The translations under genes were made by a program, and so were the position numbers. A DNA stretch of 64,000 nucleotides from Capitulum mitella (Eukaryota; Arthropoda; Thecostraca; Pollicipedomorpha; Pollicipedidae): NCBI GenBank assembly GCA_030062745.1, contig CP099854.1, positions 15,350,876-15,414,875 on the forward strand, written 5' to 3'. Positions 1-11,849 of this stretch are shown here, piece after piece. A model generated the notes under the pieces. The model searched no databases, was not told the origin of the DNA, and saw only the letters and a list, made by a program, of their open reading frames with translations. Position 1 is the stretch's first letter. Each line of letters opens with the position of its first letter.

Positions 1-656
1 CAACAAGGGCCCCACATGAAGATGCGTGCTTTTGTGGTCGACACCCACGTGCAGCCCACGTGGCGATTCACGGGCACGTGTTTTGATGTGGACTCGGGGG
101 CTTTCGAGTGCCAGAAATAGTGGTCTGCGCGGCCGAAATTTGGTGGGTAAGTAGATCAGCACTCGGGGTATCCAACGACTTCCCATATTATGGGGAGGGT
201 GCAACGGGTCACGTGCAGCGCGCGTGCGCCTCTTTTACACGCCTGTGTTTCTTATGGGCCCATTGCCGGGACGCAAATAGTGCAGTTTGGTGCGTTGGTG
301 GGTTGGAAAGGCGGACGGGCAGCTGGACGATCAATTTCGATAGCTTCAGGCTGAAACGGTTGTGCACTTGGCACGTGAAGCGCATGGTGCGCAGACAATT
401 AACACCCCTCCCTCACTGGCGCAACACTAGCGCTGGGATGCTGAAACTTGGCGGGCAGGAGCACGCAATACGAGGCAGTCAATATATATGGCTGTTTTGC
501 ATGTCAATAGCTTCAGCCTGGTGTGTGCGGGACGCACGTGCTGAGGTGTACCCCTTTGCCATTCAGGCCTTTGGTTTGGGAACCGTCGATCCTGGTGGCG
601 CCAGTGGTGGACTGCCAGGACACAGACGCCATCGAGGACAAATAAGATTTAGGACA
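1..656. other. No gene seen
   Basis: This stretch has a long non-ATG open frame on the plus strand but no recognisable domain, splice structure or repeat. It could belong to the retroelement to its right. Confidence 0.4.
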
Positions 657-1672
657 TCAGCGGATAGATGCCATCCATGTGAGCAGCAACTGGGAGGACT
701 TGGGATCCTCCGTTTTCGGGAAGGTGTGCGATTCATTTCTACCGGCATGACGAGGACGGCAGGTGTCGTTTTGCAGACGTGGTGCTGGTACTAAGCGGGT
801 ACAAGGTCTGCGTGCGATACAGAGCTTCGATTTTGACCACAAACCAACCGTGTAACGCATTGGTTCACCTCTAGTGATATTGCCCCAGACCACCAGTACG
901 TGTTGTCTATCCGTCATTGGACCGTATAAGTCCTGGGACACTTCCTCCCACAGTTTCTTGGGAATCGGCACAGCTTCTCAATCTTCTCCTCAGTCGCAGT
1001 GTCGGTGAATAGGTGGCAGCCTGTGCCACCCGCATACTTTCTCCTCTACTGCTTATTCCAACTGCGGGGACCAAAAGTTGACCTGCATCGTCCTCTTTTG
1101 AAGCGACTGCCCTGGGTGTCCACCTTGGTCGTGTGCTATTTGTAAGGCGTTGCCAATCAGGGCGTTTGGCAGAAGCTCTTCCCCACGCATCAGACATGCC
1201 TCCTCTGAAGGAATAAGTTCTGGGAAAATCCGAGCATATGCTTTCAGATCGACGTCATCTGTAGGTTTTCGGCCTAGCTGAATACGTGCCTTCAGTCTTC
1301 GCAGCGAGGGAATCAGCTTCATCTCGGACAGCTGGCCCGTCGGATACGTCACCAGGCTCGATGATCCATTGAAGTACATATGAGGTTCGCAAACTCTTTT
1401 GTATCTGTTTTTGTCTTCTCGTTCAGGTATTCCAGGGGTGCTGGATGCCGAGAGGGAAAATCCGCTGGGCTAATGTGGCCGCTTCTCCACTTGACCCTGT
1501 ACCTGATGTACTGGTGGTGTAGCTTGATCTTGACCTGTCGAATCGACCCAAGTCTGGTGTCCTGGAAGATGGCCTCAGGAGGCTTGTGGTCGGTAATTAT
1601 CGTCACTTCTGATCCCGTTACCAGGTACTGGCGGAATGTTCGTAGGCCATAGTCCACGGCCATTCCTTCCAA
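657..1672 (-). mobile_element. Decayed Ty3/gypsy-type retrotransposon pol fragment
   Basis: Read on the minus strand, three pieces of a pol polyprotein follow in the right order but in different frames. The segment 1349-1672 resembles the retroelement RNase H, with a TDHKP motif near its start and a SRHP motif near its end. The segment 1053-1379 carries a GHPG-type integrase zinc-binding stretch ending in FWSP. The segment 657-971 has the start of the integrase core (WEEVSQDLYGPM). Stops and frame changes separate them and no LTRs were found, so this is a dead fragment. Reverse transcriptase should lie above 1673 but I could not recognise it there. Confidence 0.72.
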
Positions 1673-3560
1673 ACCCAGTTGCAGATATTTCTATTCCACC
1701 TTGGTGGTGTCTCTGCTTGCCACCGCCATGGCTTTAGACGTTTCTTTACTGTGTCCCTGGCAGAGTATGGCAGTGTCGGCCCCTCTGTTTAGGAGATTTA
1801 GCGTTTTATTTATGGTGAAAACAGTTCCAACAGTACGGTCCTTTCCTTTTGTGATCAGGTGTAGCAGCCTAGCAACAGTGATGTCAGGATGCTGGGTTGT
1901 TCAGCCCCATCCATCCAGTCTAAGCTGAAGTTAATGTCATCGTTCGGCGGCCAAAACCTTGCGGGGAAACACCATGCAGTCATTGCAACCACACCCTAGT
2001 CATCCCTCGCTCGCTCCATTCCTTTCAGAATCAGTCCCATCCCAAAAATCTTGGAATCGATCATGTCCTTCAGCGCAATATTTCACTTCACGAATTACGA
2101 TTATTGTGGGGTACTGGGAGCAGGCAGTACCTAAATTCAAATAGCTGTGGGGTACTGGTGTCCCACATACCCCAAGGTGTCGCCGCCCATGGTTCCTTCC
2201 ATATAACTATTCCGGAAGTAGTGTATAACTATTCCGGAAGTAGTGTTTCCGCTCTTAGACCTTTTCTCCCGGGTATATTTCGACAGCTCCGGAAGCGCTC
2301 GGAACCGCTCAGCGAACAGCATCGCAGGCGCGTGCGACGTTTGAACTGCGAATTTTTCGTGTGTGAAATACCGAAATAGATCGGGAAATACTCCTTTTGT
2401 ACTCCTTTTGTGAAGTGAATCAAGGGAAAGCAATGGTGCAAACAGCAACAAAATAGGCCTCGTTCGTCACACGTTTCACAAGGAGAGTCACTGGCTTTAG
2501 TTCCCCAGTCTATAGCTGAGTACAATCGTTATAAAGTGTAAACAACCACTACCGGTCATACCAGGGTTGGTCAATACGTCTCCGGGAAGTGCTGCATGCT
2601 TCATTCAAACGTGCGCGAGACACATGTTATCCCGGCATCGTATTTAGGAAAGGCATACAAATACGGCACCAGGTTTCCGTGATCAGTGGTAATTTGGTAT
2701 GTGACGTTTTTAGATAACATCTGGAAGCGCTTACCGACTAGTGGTTGCTGTCAACCGGGAAATGATTCCATGTGTCCCATTTGATGAATGCAGCAATAAA
2801 TTACGTTGAATTCCTTGTTTTTATCATCCTCATTTCAAATGAAAGAACTTGGGGTATTCGCCAACTTCCATTGAATGGGGGGGGAGTGATGTCCCCTCTC
2901 TATCTCTAGAACCAATGGCCCGATTAGGCCGATTCAAACGGTAATCGATAACCCCGAACGGTGCGGTCTTGTCACATGCACATGCTTTTTTCTTTCGGAT
3001 GATATGAAAGGTTAGGTCAAACACCCCTAAGTGGGCCTTTCTCCAGAGTTACCCAGACGTAATGAGAACCAGACCGAGATTGAAGTATGCATTGCAACAT
3101 GCCTCTGGCAGCTTAGTCTCATATTCTGAACGCCACCTGACCCAAGCTCATCAAGGGTCAAGGTCACAGGCTGGGTTCAATCTGGGGTCCGGGATAACGG
3201 GTCATGCGATACATCTTCCTGGTGCATTTGACGAAGAGATTCTCAAAAAGACACTTTCATTTTTTCAAAGAGTTTAAGTACAAATCAACCCTTGAAATGA
3301 CTTCATGCCGCGGACATTCAACATTGCAACATTTTATGGCTTCAGATTCAGAGTATCGCAAGCACGCAGTAAACAAATTAAATGGGCAGTTTATTTAAGA
3401 TACTTTCGTATTTCCATCGTACTTCTGCTTGGGACATTGAGTAAAAGTATTCCGTCCCAAACACGGCCTTTGGGCCTCTGGAGAACCTGGATATTTACAG
3501 TGTCTTACTTTGACAGTTGTACTTCGTACTTATGACTGTCCTAGTTAGGACGTTGTTCAA
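1673..3560. other. Intergenic, nothing recognised
   Basis: Only short open frames in all six frames. A direct duplication of about 20 bp (ending in attccggaagtagtgt) occurs near 2205-2245. Part of 1673-2100 may be more of the decayed retroelement. Confidence 0.4.
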
Positions 3561-3564
3561 ACTA

Positions 3565-3790
3565 GGCTCAGGTCGGCAGAGGTGGGGCCGCAGGCGGTAC
3601 CAGAGGCGGCGCCCGAGGTGAGGCCGGTGGGTCGCGTCGGCGGCGGTGGCCCGGCCGCCGGGAAATTGGGTCGCCGCGGCCGCCGCTGGGAGTCACGCCG
3701 CGGCCGCCGGCCGTGGCGTCCGGACCGTGTCGGCGGCGACGGCAGTCGGGCGCGGGTGCGCGGTGCGACATGGCCGGCCACGCCGCGCAG
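3565..3790 (+). promoter_or_regulatory. CpG-rich promoter-like block with a possible first coding exon
   Basis: About 230 bases are very rich in G, C and CpG, unlike the AT-rich flanks. Near the end, an ATG at 3770 opens seven codons (MAGHAAQ) and is followed at 3791 by a good donor, gtgaga. The exon would end in phase 0, which fits the acceptor at 6001-6002, giving a joined start MAGHAAQ-K-MARRRRR on the secreted-peptide gene. Seen: composition, ATG, donor and compatible phase. Inferred: that this is the promoter and first exon of the gene at 6006-6959. It could equally serve a different gene. Confidence 0.38.
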
Positions 3791-3990
3791 GTGAGACCGC
3801 CGGCCGCCTGGCCGCCTGCGTGTCGCACGGACGACAGACGGTCCCGAATAGGCCGATTGTTGGTACCGCAGATTGTCGCCATGGTCGTTATCCTGTTTGC
3901 GCAGTCGAATGGTTTTGAATGAACTGTCCATGAATTGTGCAACAGGGAGGGGGAGGGGCGTTGCGCAAAGGTAATAATTACGAGGCAAAA

Positions 3991-5170
3991 ACTACTTGTG
4001 AAAAAGTTGCGGATGATTCAAAAGAATCAGTAAAATACCCTACGTAGTTTATGGAAGATCACTGCATTAGTAAAGAGGAAACTGGGAGCGCCTGCAGCAA
4101 GACTAGATTAGCGCTGCTGTAACAGGTGTTTTTTACGTTGTCGGCGCGGTTGTCTCAGGCACGACGTGATCTGTCACGGTGTTAAACGGTGTGTTCACCA
4201 CGATATATAAGCATGACATAATCGCATCTTGCTTACTTCTGGTGGCCTAACGTAACTTCCCCAGTTCATTGGTTACTTTTGTTTGTTCGTCGCACGCGCG
4301 GCCTAAAACGCGAACCCTGTGGCTGTGGCAAACCTTGGCACCAGCGTGTTGTTGGCACCACCAGTTGCATACTATGGGACGAATTTTCCATACAAACAAA
4401 TGAGCTGCCGAGTGTATGTTTTGCCGTCAGAGCTCCCACAAGCGGCTTTCAAGTCAAGGCCATTTGAAGAGGTCTTCATTGTTGCATTGTTGCATCACGG
4501 TCGTTTACGATAAAAGGGCTGGTGTGCTGACGGTATTGTCTCGCCGTATAGGTCCTGTTTGGGGAAGGGAATCAACGGTAGGCCTGCAGCTTCCTGAAAC
4601 TGCATTAGTGTGAACGATCAAGCTTTGTGTAATGCATACCATAAGTGTGGGAATTATTGCATTATAGCACAAAGTAAATGTAACATATTACATTTAGAAT
4701 GGAAGGGCCCAGGTGCCACTGAGGCAGTCAGAGTAAAGGATCAGGACTTCCCTGGACTCTACCGTTCCCATGCTTGTCATACGAGAGAACAGGAACTGAA
4801 CCACATCCAAATCACTGGTGTTGCTTGCAACAGTTTAGTACTTCTTTCCATACATTGCGAAGTCCTTGTGTTTAACTATAGGATTATTGGTGATGCATTT
4901 GCAACACCAAAAGCACAGGTGGTTTCACCTCTGTGTAGCACGGTTCGGCTACCGTGCGGAACATTTTGTTCTCGAATCTTCCGACAATAAGTGGGCTGTT
5001 CGATATCCAGACCATCTGCTGCTCATCTGTGGGCGTCAGAGACGCGCTCCCATTCAGCGCTCTGTAAACGATCAGCCTTGCCGACTTCCTGTATGGTGTT
5101 GCTGGCATGAGTTGGCCGTCACTTAAGCCGGAACACTCAATCACTTCCGAGGAGAGAAAAAAAACCGCCC
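3991..5170. other. No gene recognised
   Basis: The longest open frame (about 126 codons, 4610-4990 plus) does not start with ATG, has no recognisable domain and no flanking splice sites I can support. If the first-exon model at 3770 is right, this is intron. Confidence 0.4.
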
Positions 5171-5441
5171 CGAGGTATTGGAAGTGCTCTGTTGTGGCAA
5201 GAGTTCACCTGAACGACCTTGAACTTCCCCCCCCGAGTCCCCTGGTTCCGCCGCAGCCTCGTACTTGCCTGGCGGGCACTACGAGGTCATTCTCAGCAGT
5301 TCTGACGCCTCCGTGTGGCGGTAAGCCATATGCACGTATAACTAACGCGGGAATCCAGCTTTTAACGTCCTGTGCCCTGCAGATACCGCAAGGAGCTTTG
5401 CCAAACCTATGGCTCAGCAGGAGGTGATAAGCAGCACTGCG

Positions 5442-5993
5442 TGACATGTCGCTGGTCTGTTGACTGCAGTCTGTAACATGTCGCTGGTCTGTTGACTGCA
5501 GTCTGTGACGTGTCGCTGGTCTGTTGACTGCAGTCTGTGATATGCCGTTGGTCTGTTGACTGCAGTCTGTGAAGTGCCTTTGGTCTGTTGACTGCAGTCT
5601 GTGATGTGTCGCTGATCTGTTGACTGCAGTCTGTGACGTGTGGCTGGTCTGTTGACTGTAGTCTGTGATGTGTCGCTGGTCCGTGGACTGCAGTCTGTGA
5701 CGTGTCGCTGGTCCGTGGACTGCAGTCCGTGAAGTGTCGCTGGTCTGTTGACTGTGGTCTGTAGCATGTCGCTGGTCTGATGACTGCAGTCTGTGAAGTG
5801 TGATTGGTCTGTTGGCTGCAATCTGTGATGTATCGCCGGTCTGTTGACTGCAGTCTGTGAAGTGCCTTTGGTCTGTTGACTGCAGTCTGTGACGTGCGGC
5901 TGGTCTGTTGACTAAAGTCTGTGATATGTCGTTGGTCCGTTGACTGCAGTCTGTGAAGTGTTGCTGGTCTGTTGACTGCAGTCTGTGACGTGT
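5442..5993. repeat. 32-bp minisatellite abutting a splice acceptor
   Basis: About 17 tandem copies of a 32-bp unit containing tcgctggtctgttgactgca. The array runs to within a few bases of the acceptor ctgctgcag (6001-6002) of the secreted-peptide exon. The unit itself contains a gactgcag element resembling that acceptor. It creates long spurious open frames on the minus strand. Confidence 0.9.
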
Positions 5994-6005
5994 CTGCTGC
6001 AGAAA

Positions 6006-6959
6006 ATGGCTCGGCGACGGCGTCGGTCGCTGGCACTGGCAGCGGTGGCAGTGACGCTGTTGGCTCCTGCGGTGCTCGCCTTCCCACAAGGTCACAAGGT
6101 CGCCAAAGGTCAGCCTCGCGGTGAGCGGATCTGGGTCAGGTGCCGGCTTTTTCCTGATGGCAGACCGCGCTGAAGACGCGAACACAGAGGCTCTCACTCA
6201 CCAGCTGTTGGTTAAAATGGCCTGCGCGCCTCGCTCAGAGCCGGCTCGCGGGCACCTGTGCGTGCCCGAGTGTGGGCACCGTGCATGTTGGTGGGCGGGG
6301 CGTGCTCGCGCGCTTGTGTGCGTTCGCGCTGAGAGGAGGGAGACAGGCAGGGAGTGAGACAAAATGAGAGGTGGAGAATGAGGGACAAAGAATGGAACGC
6401 ATGTACGGAAAGACAGACATTTAAAGACAGAAATAGACAGTGAAAGATAGGCAGAGAGGAGGGGGAGAACAGCCTACGCTCGGCGTGGAACCGAGGTGGA
6501 TGGCGCCCATTTTCCCGTCTTTTAAGACTGCGAACAGTCCCGCTTAGTGATGACCTGTTAACATTACCGTTAACCGCTACCTCTGTTATCATTACCACTG
6601 TCGGTTACCTCCCTGTCTCGTTACCATTACCGATGCCATTTACCACTATCCTCCGTTACCATTGCCATTACCCGTTGCCTCCCTGTTCCGTTACCATTAT
6701 CGTTACCCATTACCTCCTCTCCCGCACAAATCCGGGACAAATCGGGGATCTACACCCGTCTGTCTTCAACCCATTTGGAATTCCAACACTGGGCACATTA
6801 TATACTGTGTCCCCAGATGAGGAGTACGGCTACAGCCGTCAGTACATGTACGGCCGCCGAGATCACGGCGCCATTCACGCCGGCTCGTCACCATGGCAAC
6901 AGCACCACGGCGTCAAACATGGCTTCTACGGCATGTACGACCACTACATGATCGGGTGA
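6006..6959 (+). CDS. Small secreted Tyr/His/Gly-rich precursor, possible amidated peptide
   Basis: Two exons, 6006-6120 and 6817-6959, encode 85 residues. An acceptor (ctgctgcag) ends at 6002, three bases before the ATG. The first exon ends in phase 1 at the donor gtgagc (6121), and the second begins after tgtccccag (6816), giving an in-frame Arg-Asp junction. The protein starts MARRRRR followed by a hydrophobic core (about residues 8-22) and an A-x-A-like end near residue 25, a classic signal peptide. The mature part is DEEYGYSRQYMYGRR followed by a His/Gly/Tyr-rich tail ending DHYMIG. GRR is a standard dibasic cleavage plus amidation signal. No cysteines are present. I do not recognise the family. 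It could be a neuropeptide precursor, a cuticle or structural secreted peptide, or part of a longer gene with an upstream start at 3770. Exon joining is strongly supported by phase; function is inference. Confidence 0.6.
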
Positions 6960-7671
6960 GATCTACACAAGTAATGATAATACATAAACCAAGGAAATGT
7001 TGACATCTAATCGTAGCGCAGTTGGATACCGTTTCACATAGAGCCTCAGGTTTTGCGTGGAACAGCGGTAACATTGAAAGAAAAAACACTGTTTCGCATT
7101 GCTTCCAATCTTATGAACATCACGGGGAGCTTAGTTTTCCGGCAGCATTCCGGTTTCTCGTCTATCATTGTCAGAACATGCTGTCTCGAGACGCCGTTGC
7201 TAACGATTAAAGTTCTGCTTTAGGCTCACAAAGTTTGTTCGGGAACTAAGTTTTATATTAAGCGTGAGGTGAACATTATGGCAACTGCACAATGCATGAT
7301 CAGCCTTTTTCATATTCCCAAAATTCAAAACATTATGAACCAAGCCTTCCTATGTTCCCCGTGGCCTCCTTAGGTACGGTCTTGAACTAAAAAAGCATCG
7401 AAACTAGTATATCCAAAATTCGTAAACGTACAAAGCCTAAAAGCCAGAAGATAAGGCTTTAATGTTTCTTTATGTTAATAATATGAGCAAAAAACTAATC
7501 AAACATCACATGAAAGCGAATCTCTTTGGATTACTGCTGCATTTCCGTTTTCGATTTCCGTCTTCTCTGTGTTGCTTATGCCAGATCGCTGTTTCCAGGC
7601 GCGTTCATCCTTTGGGCGAGGACGAATCGCCCCACACAGCCGAGGTCAAGGGTCACCGGATCGGCGCCGCC
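6960..7671. other. Probable 3' UTR and intergenic DNA
   Basis: AT-richer sequence after the TGA at 6957-6959 with no convincing coding potential. I did not find a clear AATAAA close to the stop. Confidence 0.35.
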
Positions 7672-7915
7672 TCACAGTCGTCACCAGCCAATCACGGCCC
7701 GGTGATCGTGCTGGCGGTGCTTTCATTGCTGAACACCATTTGACGTCACAGTCTTCACCAACCAATCACGGCTCGATGTTCATATCGCTGCTGAACGTCT
7801 GGCGAGTTCACAGTCATCACCAGTTAATCACGACTGGGCGTTCTTGTCGTTGCAGAACATGATCTGACGTCATCATTTTCACCAACCAGTCACGGCTCGG
7901 TGTTCCAACTGTCGG
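7672..7915. repeat. Tandem array of about 70 bp carrying CCAAT and CRE motifs
   Basis: Three to four diverged copies of a unit of about 60-75 bp. Most contain caccarccaatcacggc-like sequence (exact CCAAT at 7688-7692 and 7762-7766). Two junctions contain the full palindromic CRE TGACGTCA (7741-7748 and 7865-7872). No adjacent exon was recognised. Confidence 0.6.
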
Positions 7916-9300
7916 CTCTGTCAATGATATCGGTATGGTAATGGTAATGGTATCAAACGGTGTCGTTTGTTACCAGTGGTGATCCTTGCCAATGCCCATA
8001 ACTGCTCGTGATTTATTTCTGTTCTTATTCAGAGGTTTCCCATACCAAAGTTTTCCATACCACAGCAATCAACGGTATGACGGTACCAGTGGATATTCGA
8101 ACCGTCGTTGGGGACGGATTCGGGTAAAAAAATTACTGGGTGCTCAGTCTCCTTAAAATGTTGTATTTTAGATTATTTACAAACAGTGCGCACTTGAAGA
8201 TCAATGAGGTACGCAGATCTGAAAGTGCTCCCATCCGGGGGGTTAGCAGGATTTCAAGAAGGGAAGCCCAAGTAGGCGCACTTGACCTTGACGCAGGGGA
8301 AAAGTCACGATTTTCTGAAGGGCTGAGACAGGCTAATGACGCAAGAAACGTAAATGGAGATCATACATCTGGATAGAGAATTCTCGCCAAATGTCTATGT
8401 CGATCCCCTGCCTACCGACTATAACGATTTTTGTCTTGATTGTCGATGGAAAGGGTTCCTCCCTTAGCTACGCCTCTGCCACTTCATGTTGACGGAAAAC
8501 ATCGTTATTTCAGGTTCTTTTTTCTTTTTTTTAAGTTTTGCGCCCCATCGCATACGAAGCCTAACAGTGCAAGAGGCCGGGGAAGTATTGTTTCCGTGTC
8601 TGTCCTTTTCCGCGCATGTTCTGGCGATACGCCGTGTGGTACAACGTAAACCACAGGCTTGATCATAGCGCTGCATACAGAGGTATGCACATTCTAGGGA
8701 GACCTCGTGGTCTCCCCCCTTTAATGGTGGCACACGTACGCATTTCCAGCGTACGTGCGAACTATGTTACTTGGTGGGAAAAGAAATGAATTTGGAGCCG
8801 CATGGTCCAAATGGGGTCGACTTAAAAATACGAATGCGTTAATAGCTGCACCGTTCTCCTTGCCAAGAGGTAGTTTGCGGTCACCGCGATTCACCGACCG
8901 GAAGCCGCAGTGCTGAGAACACGTATCGCGAGGAAGTGGGATCGGCGTGTCGGGCACCTTCACTGCTGGAGGCTCTCGAACTCGCTGGGAGCGCCCACTG
9001 GCGCGGCCTGCGGGTTGTGGTCCAGACCGCCGGCACACGCGGTCTGTGCACAAGGGCAGGTCATAGTCGCACGCCTGGGAGACGGTGCACCGCCGCAGCG
9101 GCGCACTCAGGGGTGCACACAGGGGGCCACGCTCCCCTCAAGGACGAGTAGGACGAAACGAACATGCATCGCCACATTCATTCATCGCCACAGCCACAGT
9201 CTCTACTTCAGTGGTTAATAAGGGATGATATATTTGAATGCTACGGACAAAAATAGTGAAAAAAGGTTGTTTTATGTAAAAAGGGGTGTCCGGACAACAC
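7916..9300. other. Intergenic, nothing recognised
   Basis: Open frames are short and lack domains. The ends near 8236 and 8480 (ttagcaggattt and tagctacgcctctg) hint at a small DNA-transposon remnant but do not match well enough to call. Confidence 0.3.
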
Positions 9301-9304
9301 AGCG

Positions 9305-9560
9305 AAACGTAAAAATGTCGAATGCCTTTTTGGCGAATGCCGGATGGCGAATGCTGAAGGGCGACATGTAAAAATGACGACGCGTTAAAATAACGAGTGG
9401 TCAAATAGTTCGCCTTCGCGTTCTGTGCCATTTGGCCGTTCGTCATTTAGCATGTCACCATTTTTACACGTCGCCATTTAGCGTTCGCCATCTAGCATTC
9501 ATTATTTTAGCCAAAAAGGCATTCATTATTTCCACGTTTCGCCATTTTACCCTAGTACCA
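9305..9560. repeat. ATGGCGAA/CGCCATTT dispersed repeat, copy 1 (self-inverted)
   Basis: A low-complexity element made of short phrases such as ggcgaatgc, ggcgacatgtaaaaatg and their reverse complements. The left half reads in the GGCGAA sense and the right half in the CGCCATTT sense, so the copy can fold on itself. Related copies lie at 50595-50960 and 56285-56615. Confidence 0.7.
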
Positions 9561-10680
9561 AAACAAGGTGGGATGTAATCACGGTCAGGACGCAGATACA
9601 GGCGGTTTGCGGCGTGCTTTATGCCTTTTTGGTAACAATACTTATCCAGCCATTTGGTCTGTCGGAGCCGTTCGGTCCCTCCCGCGGTTGCGCTGGATCC
9701 GCCCCTGTCCCGCGGTTGGCCCGGGCGCCCGGACCGTGACGCGTGACGCCGCTCGGTGAAACGTCACGTGACTGGTGCGACCTCCCGGCCGTCGTGGCCA
9801 GCGCACGTGCGCCCGGAGGAGAGCGTGCAGTGAGCGTGCGCGGCGTCCCACCCATCCCAGGGAGGCCACTGTGTCCCGCCCACGGCAGGCAAGCCATTGT
9901 GTTCCACCCAGCACAGGGCGGTCGTGGCGCACCAGGCCCCGTCAGGCGGGGGCGCATCACAGCGGGTTATAGCGTATGCCAATACGGGGAGGCGTAACTT
10001 GCCTTCAGACGGCTGGGAGGAACAGACTGGGGAGTATCTCGGATGTGTAACATGCGGCCGCGTTGCAGAGCTCACAGCCCTGCGCCAGACGCGTTTGTGT
10101 CGTCGTGTGCTGGCTTGTCTTCGCGGTTCAGCGTCTCCACACCCCCATTGCTGCTTGGTAACCACATCGGGCGGGCTCGTCATTCGCCTTCAGTGGCTAC
10201 TCGGAAACAATACGTAAGCAATGTGAGATAAAGCGCCCACGAAAATACCGTCCCAAATCTAAAAAAAAACACATACGCGTACGTACGACAGTTTATGAAA
10301 CAATCCTTTCTCCTGAGCTAGGATGTAGACGCATCATTTCCAACTGCCTGCCACGGCTGCGACTTAAAAATGTGCTCAATAAAAGGCGCCGATACTTGTT
10401 TGTCCAGCAGGCCTCATCGAATTTCTGTAATCGCCCAACACAGACATGAGAACATTCGGCCGCTGCGTAGACTGGGTCATGCAATGCTGCCTGCTGCGAG
10501 TAATTCCCAGGCCGCCCCCGCCATAATAACTCTCGGGACCATTTCCCTGGCCTTCAGTCTCCCCTGCGGTGGCGCAGATTATTGGACAGCCGCGGTCAGT
10601 TCGCACCCAGAGGAGCCACGCACGTGCCACCCACGGTGAGCCGCTGTTAGGTGTCGGGCGCGTCTCAAGTCCCACATTCG
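9561..10680. other. Intergenic, GC-rich stretch without recognised gene
   Basis: 9690-10200 is GC-rich with overlapping open frames on both strands, none starting with a good ATG or showing a domain. This may be a CpG-rich regulatory region; nothing further can be supported. Confidence 0.3.
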
Positions 10681-10935
10681 CCGCTCAGCTGCTGATGCAC
10701 AGCCCTGATGATGTTCAGCTGCTGATGCACGGTCCTGACGGTGTTCGGTTGCTGACGTACAGTTCTGATGGTGTTTAGCTGCTGATGCACAGCCCTGACG
10801 GTGTTCGGCTGCTGATGCACAGTTCTGATGGTGTTCAGATGCTGATGCATATTTCTGATGATGTTCAGCTGCTGATACACAGCGCTGATGTTCAGCTATT
10901 GATGCACAGTCGTGGCGACGTTCAGCTCTTGATGC
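10681..10935. repeat. 30-bp minisatellite
   Basis: About eight tandem copies of a 30-bp unit containing gctgctgatgcacagyyctg. Unit length divisible by three keeps frames open and produces spurious ORFs. Confidence 0.88.
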
Positions 10936-11849
10936 ACGACCAATAACTGGTTCCGGTGATACTCGGGGGACTGAGCATCTCTGGCTGATGCGCAATTCTG
11001 GCGTGTATCGGCATGAACCAATCACCACCACAAACACAAACACCAGCACCGCCCAGATACCGGGCCAAGACTCGAAATAACCGTCACTCGTTATCTGGAC
11101 CCCGGATGTCACTCCAGACGGTATCTGAATACCCCGGATACCATCCGGAAAGTGCACCGCTCGACCTAGCCCACACCCGATGATAGTGTATATGTATTGC
11201 GTTAGCGGTCAAGTCGTACTGCTGCCAGTTGTGTCCATGGTACAACGTGAAGTGGGTATTTATTGTCCGCGTTAAAAGTAGTGGTTCTGTCAACTTGTAT
11301 CCGTGCATGATGTGGCAGGATGTATTTATTTTGATGTGCTATAGATGCATCCTTTTCTCTGCTACTGCAAAACCCGCAGCAGCTAAGGATTTTAAAATAC
11401 ATTTTAACACGCGGGACATTGAATTTTGGTCGTCTACAACCTGCGGATCTATGGATCTATGGATCTATCGACCTACATCCATGGGCCTGTCGGCCTGTGG
11501 ATGGAGTAACCCACGCAAGGAACAGTTTCGGTACAGGCCAGGAGCAGAAGCACCTATCCATTGACTCGATATGTGGACCCCTTGTTACGGCCATCTATAC
11601 CACTGGACCGTGCTGCAGCCCGAACACGCTGACCCTCCCACACGGCCCAGGCGGCGACCGTGGTGCGGCACTCACTTCCACTTCCCCGAAAACCACCCTC
11701 CCAGACACAGGAGAACACTGGCGCGCTGCCGTCCGCAGCGCAGTGTGTATTCGTTCGAGCCAAGATCAGCGCATAAGAGTGGACCGGCGCCAGCCTGGGC
11801 CACGGATAGTAGAGCAGCCGGCGCCGGGGATCCCCTGCCATCCACGTCG
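10936..11849. other. No gene recognised
   Basis: Intergenic sequence between two minisatellites, 3' of the minus-strand USP39 gene. Three direct copies of tctatgga occur at 11448-11470. Confidence 0.3.

Noticed and set aside
5250-5320. Coding-like segment GGHYEVILSSSDASVW followed by gtaagc
   Set aside because: The donor is plausible, but the phase does not fit the next exon at 6003 and no upstream acceptor or homology could be supported.
5205-6197. 330-codon minus-strand open frame rich in HRLQSTDQRH
   Set aside because: It is the 32-bp minisatellite read antisense, with no start context or domain, and it overlaps the plus-strand secreted-peptide exon.
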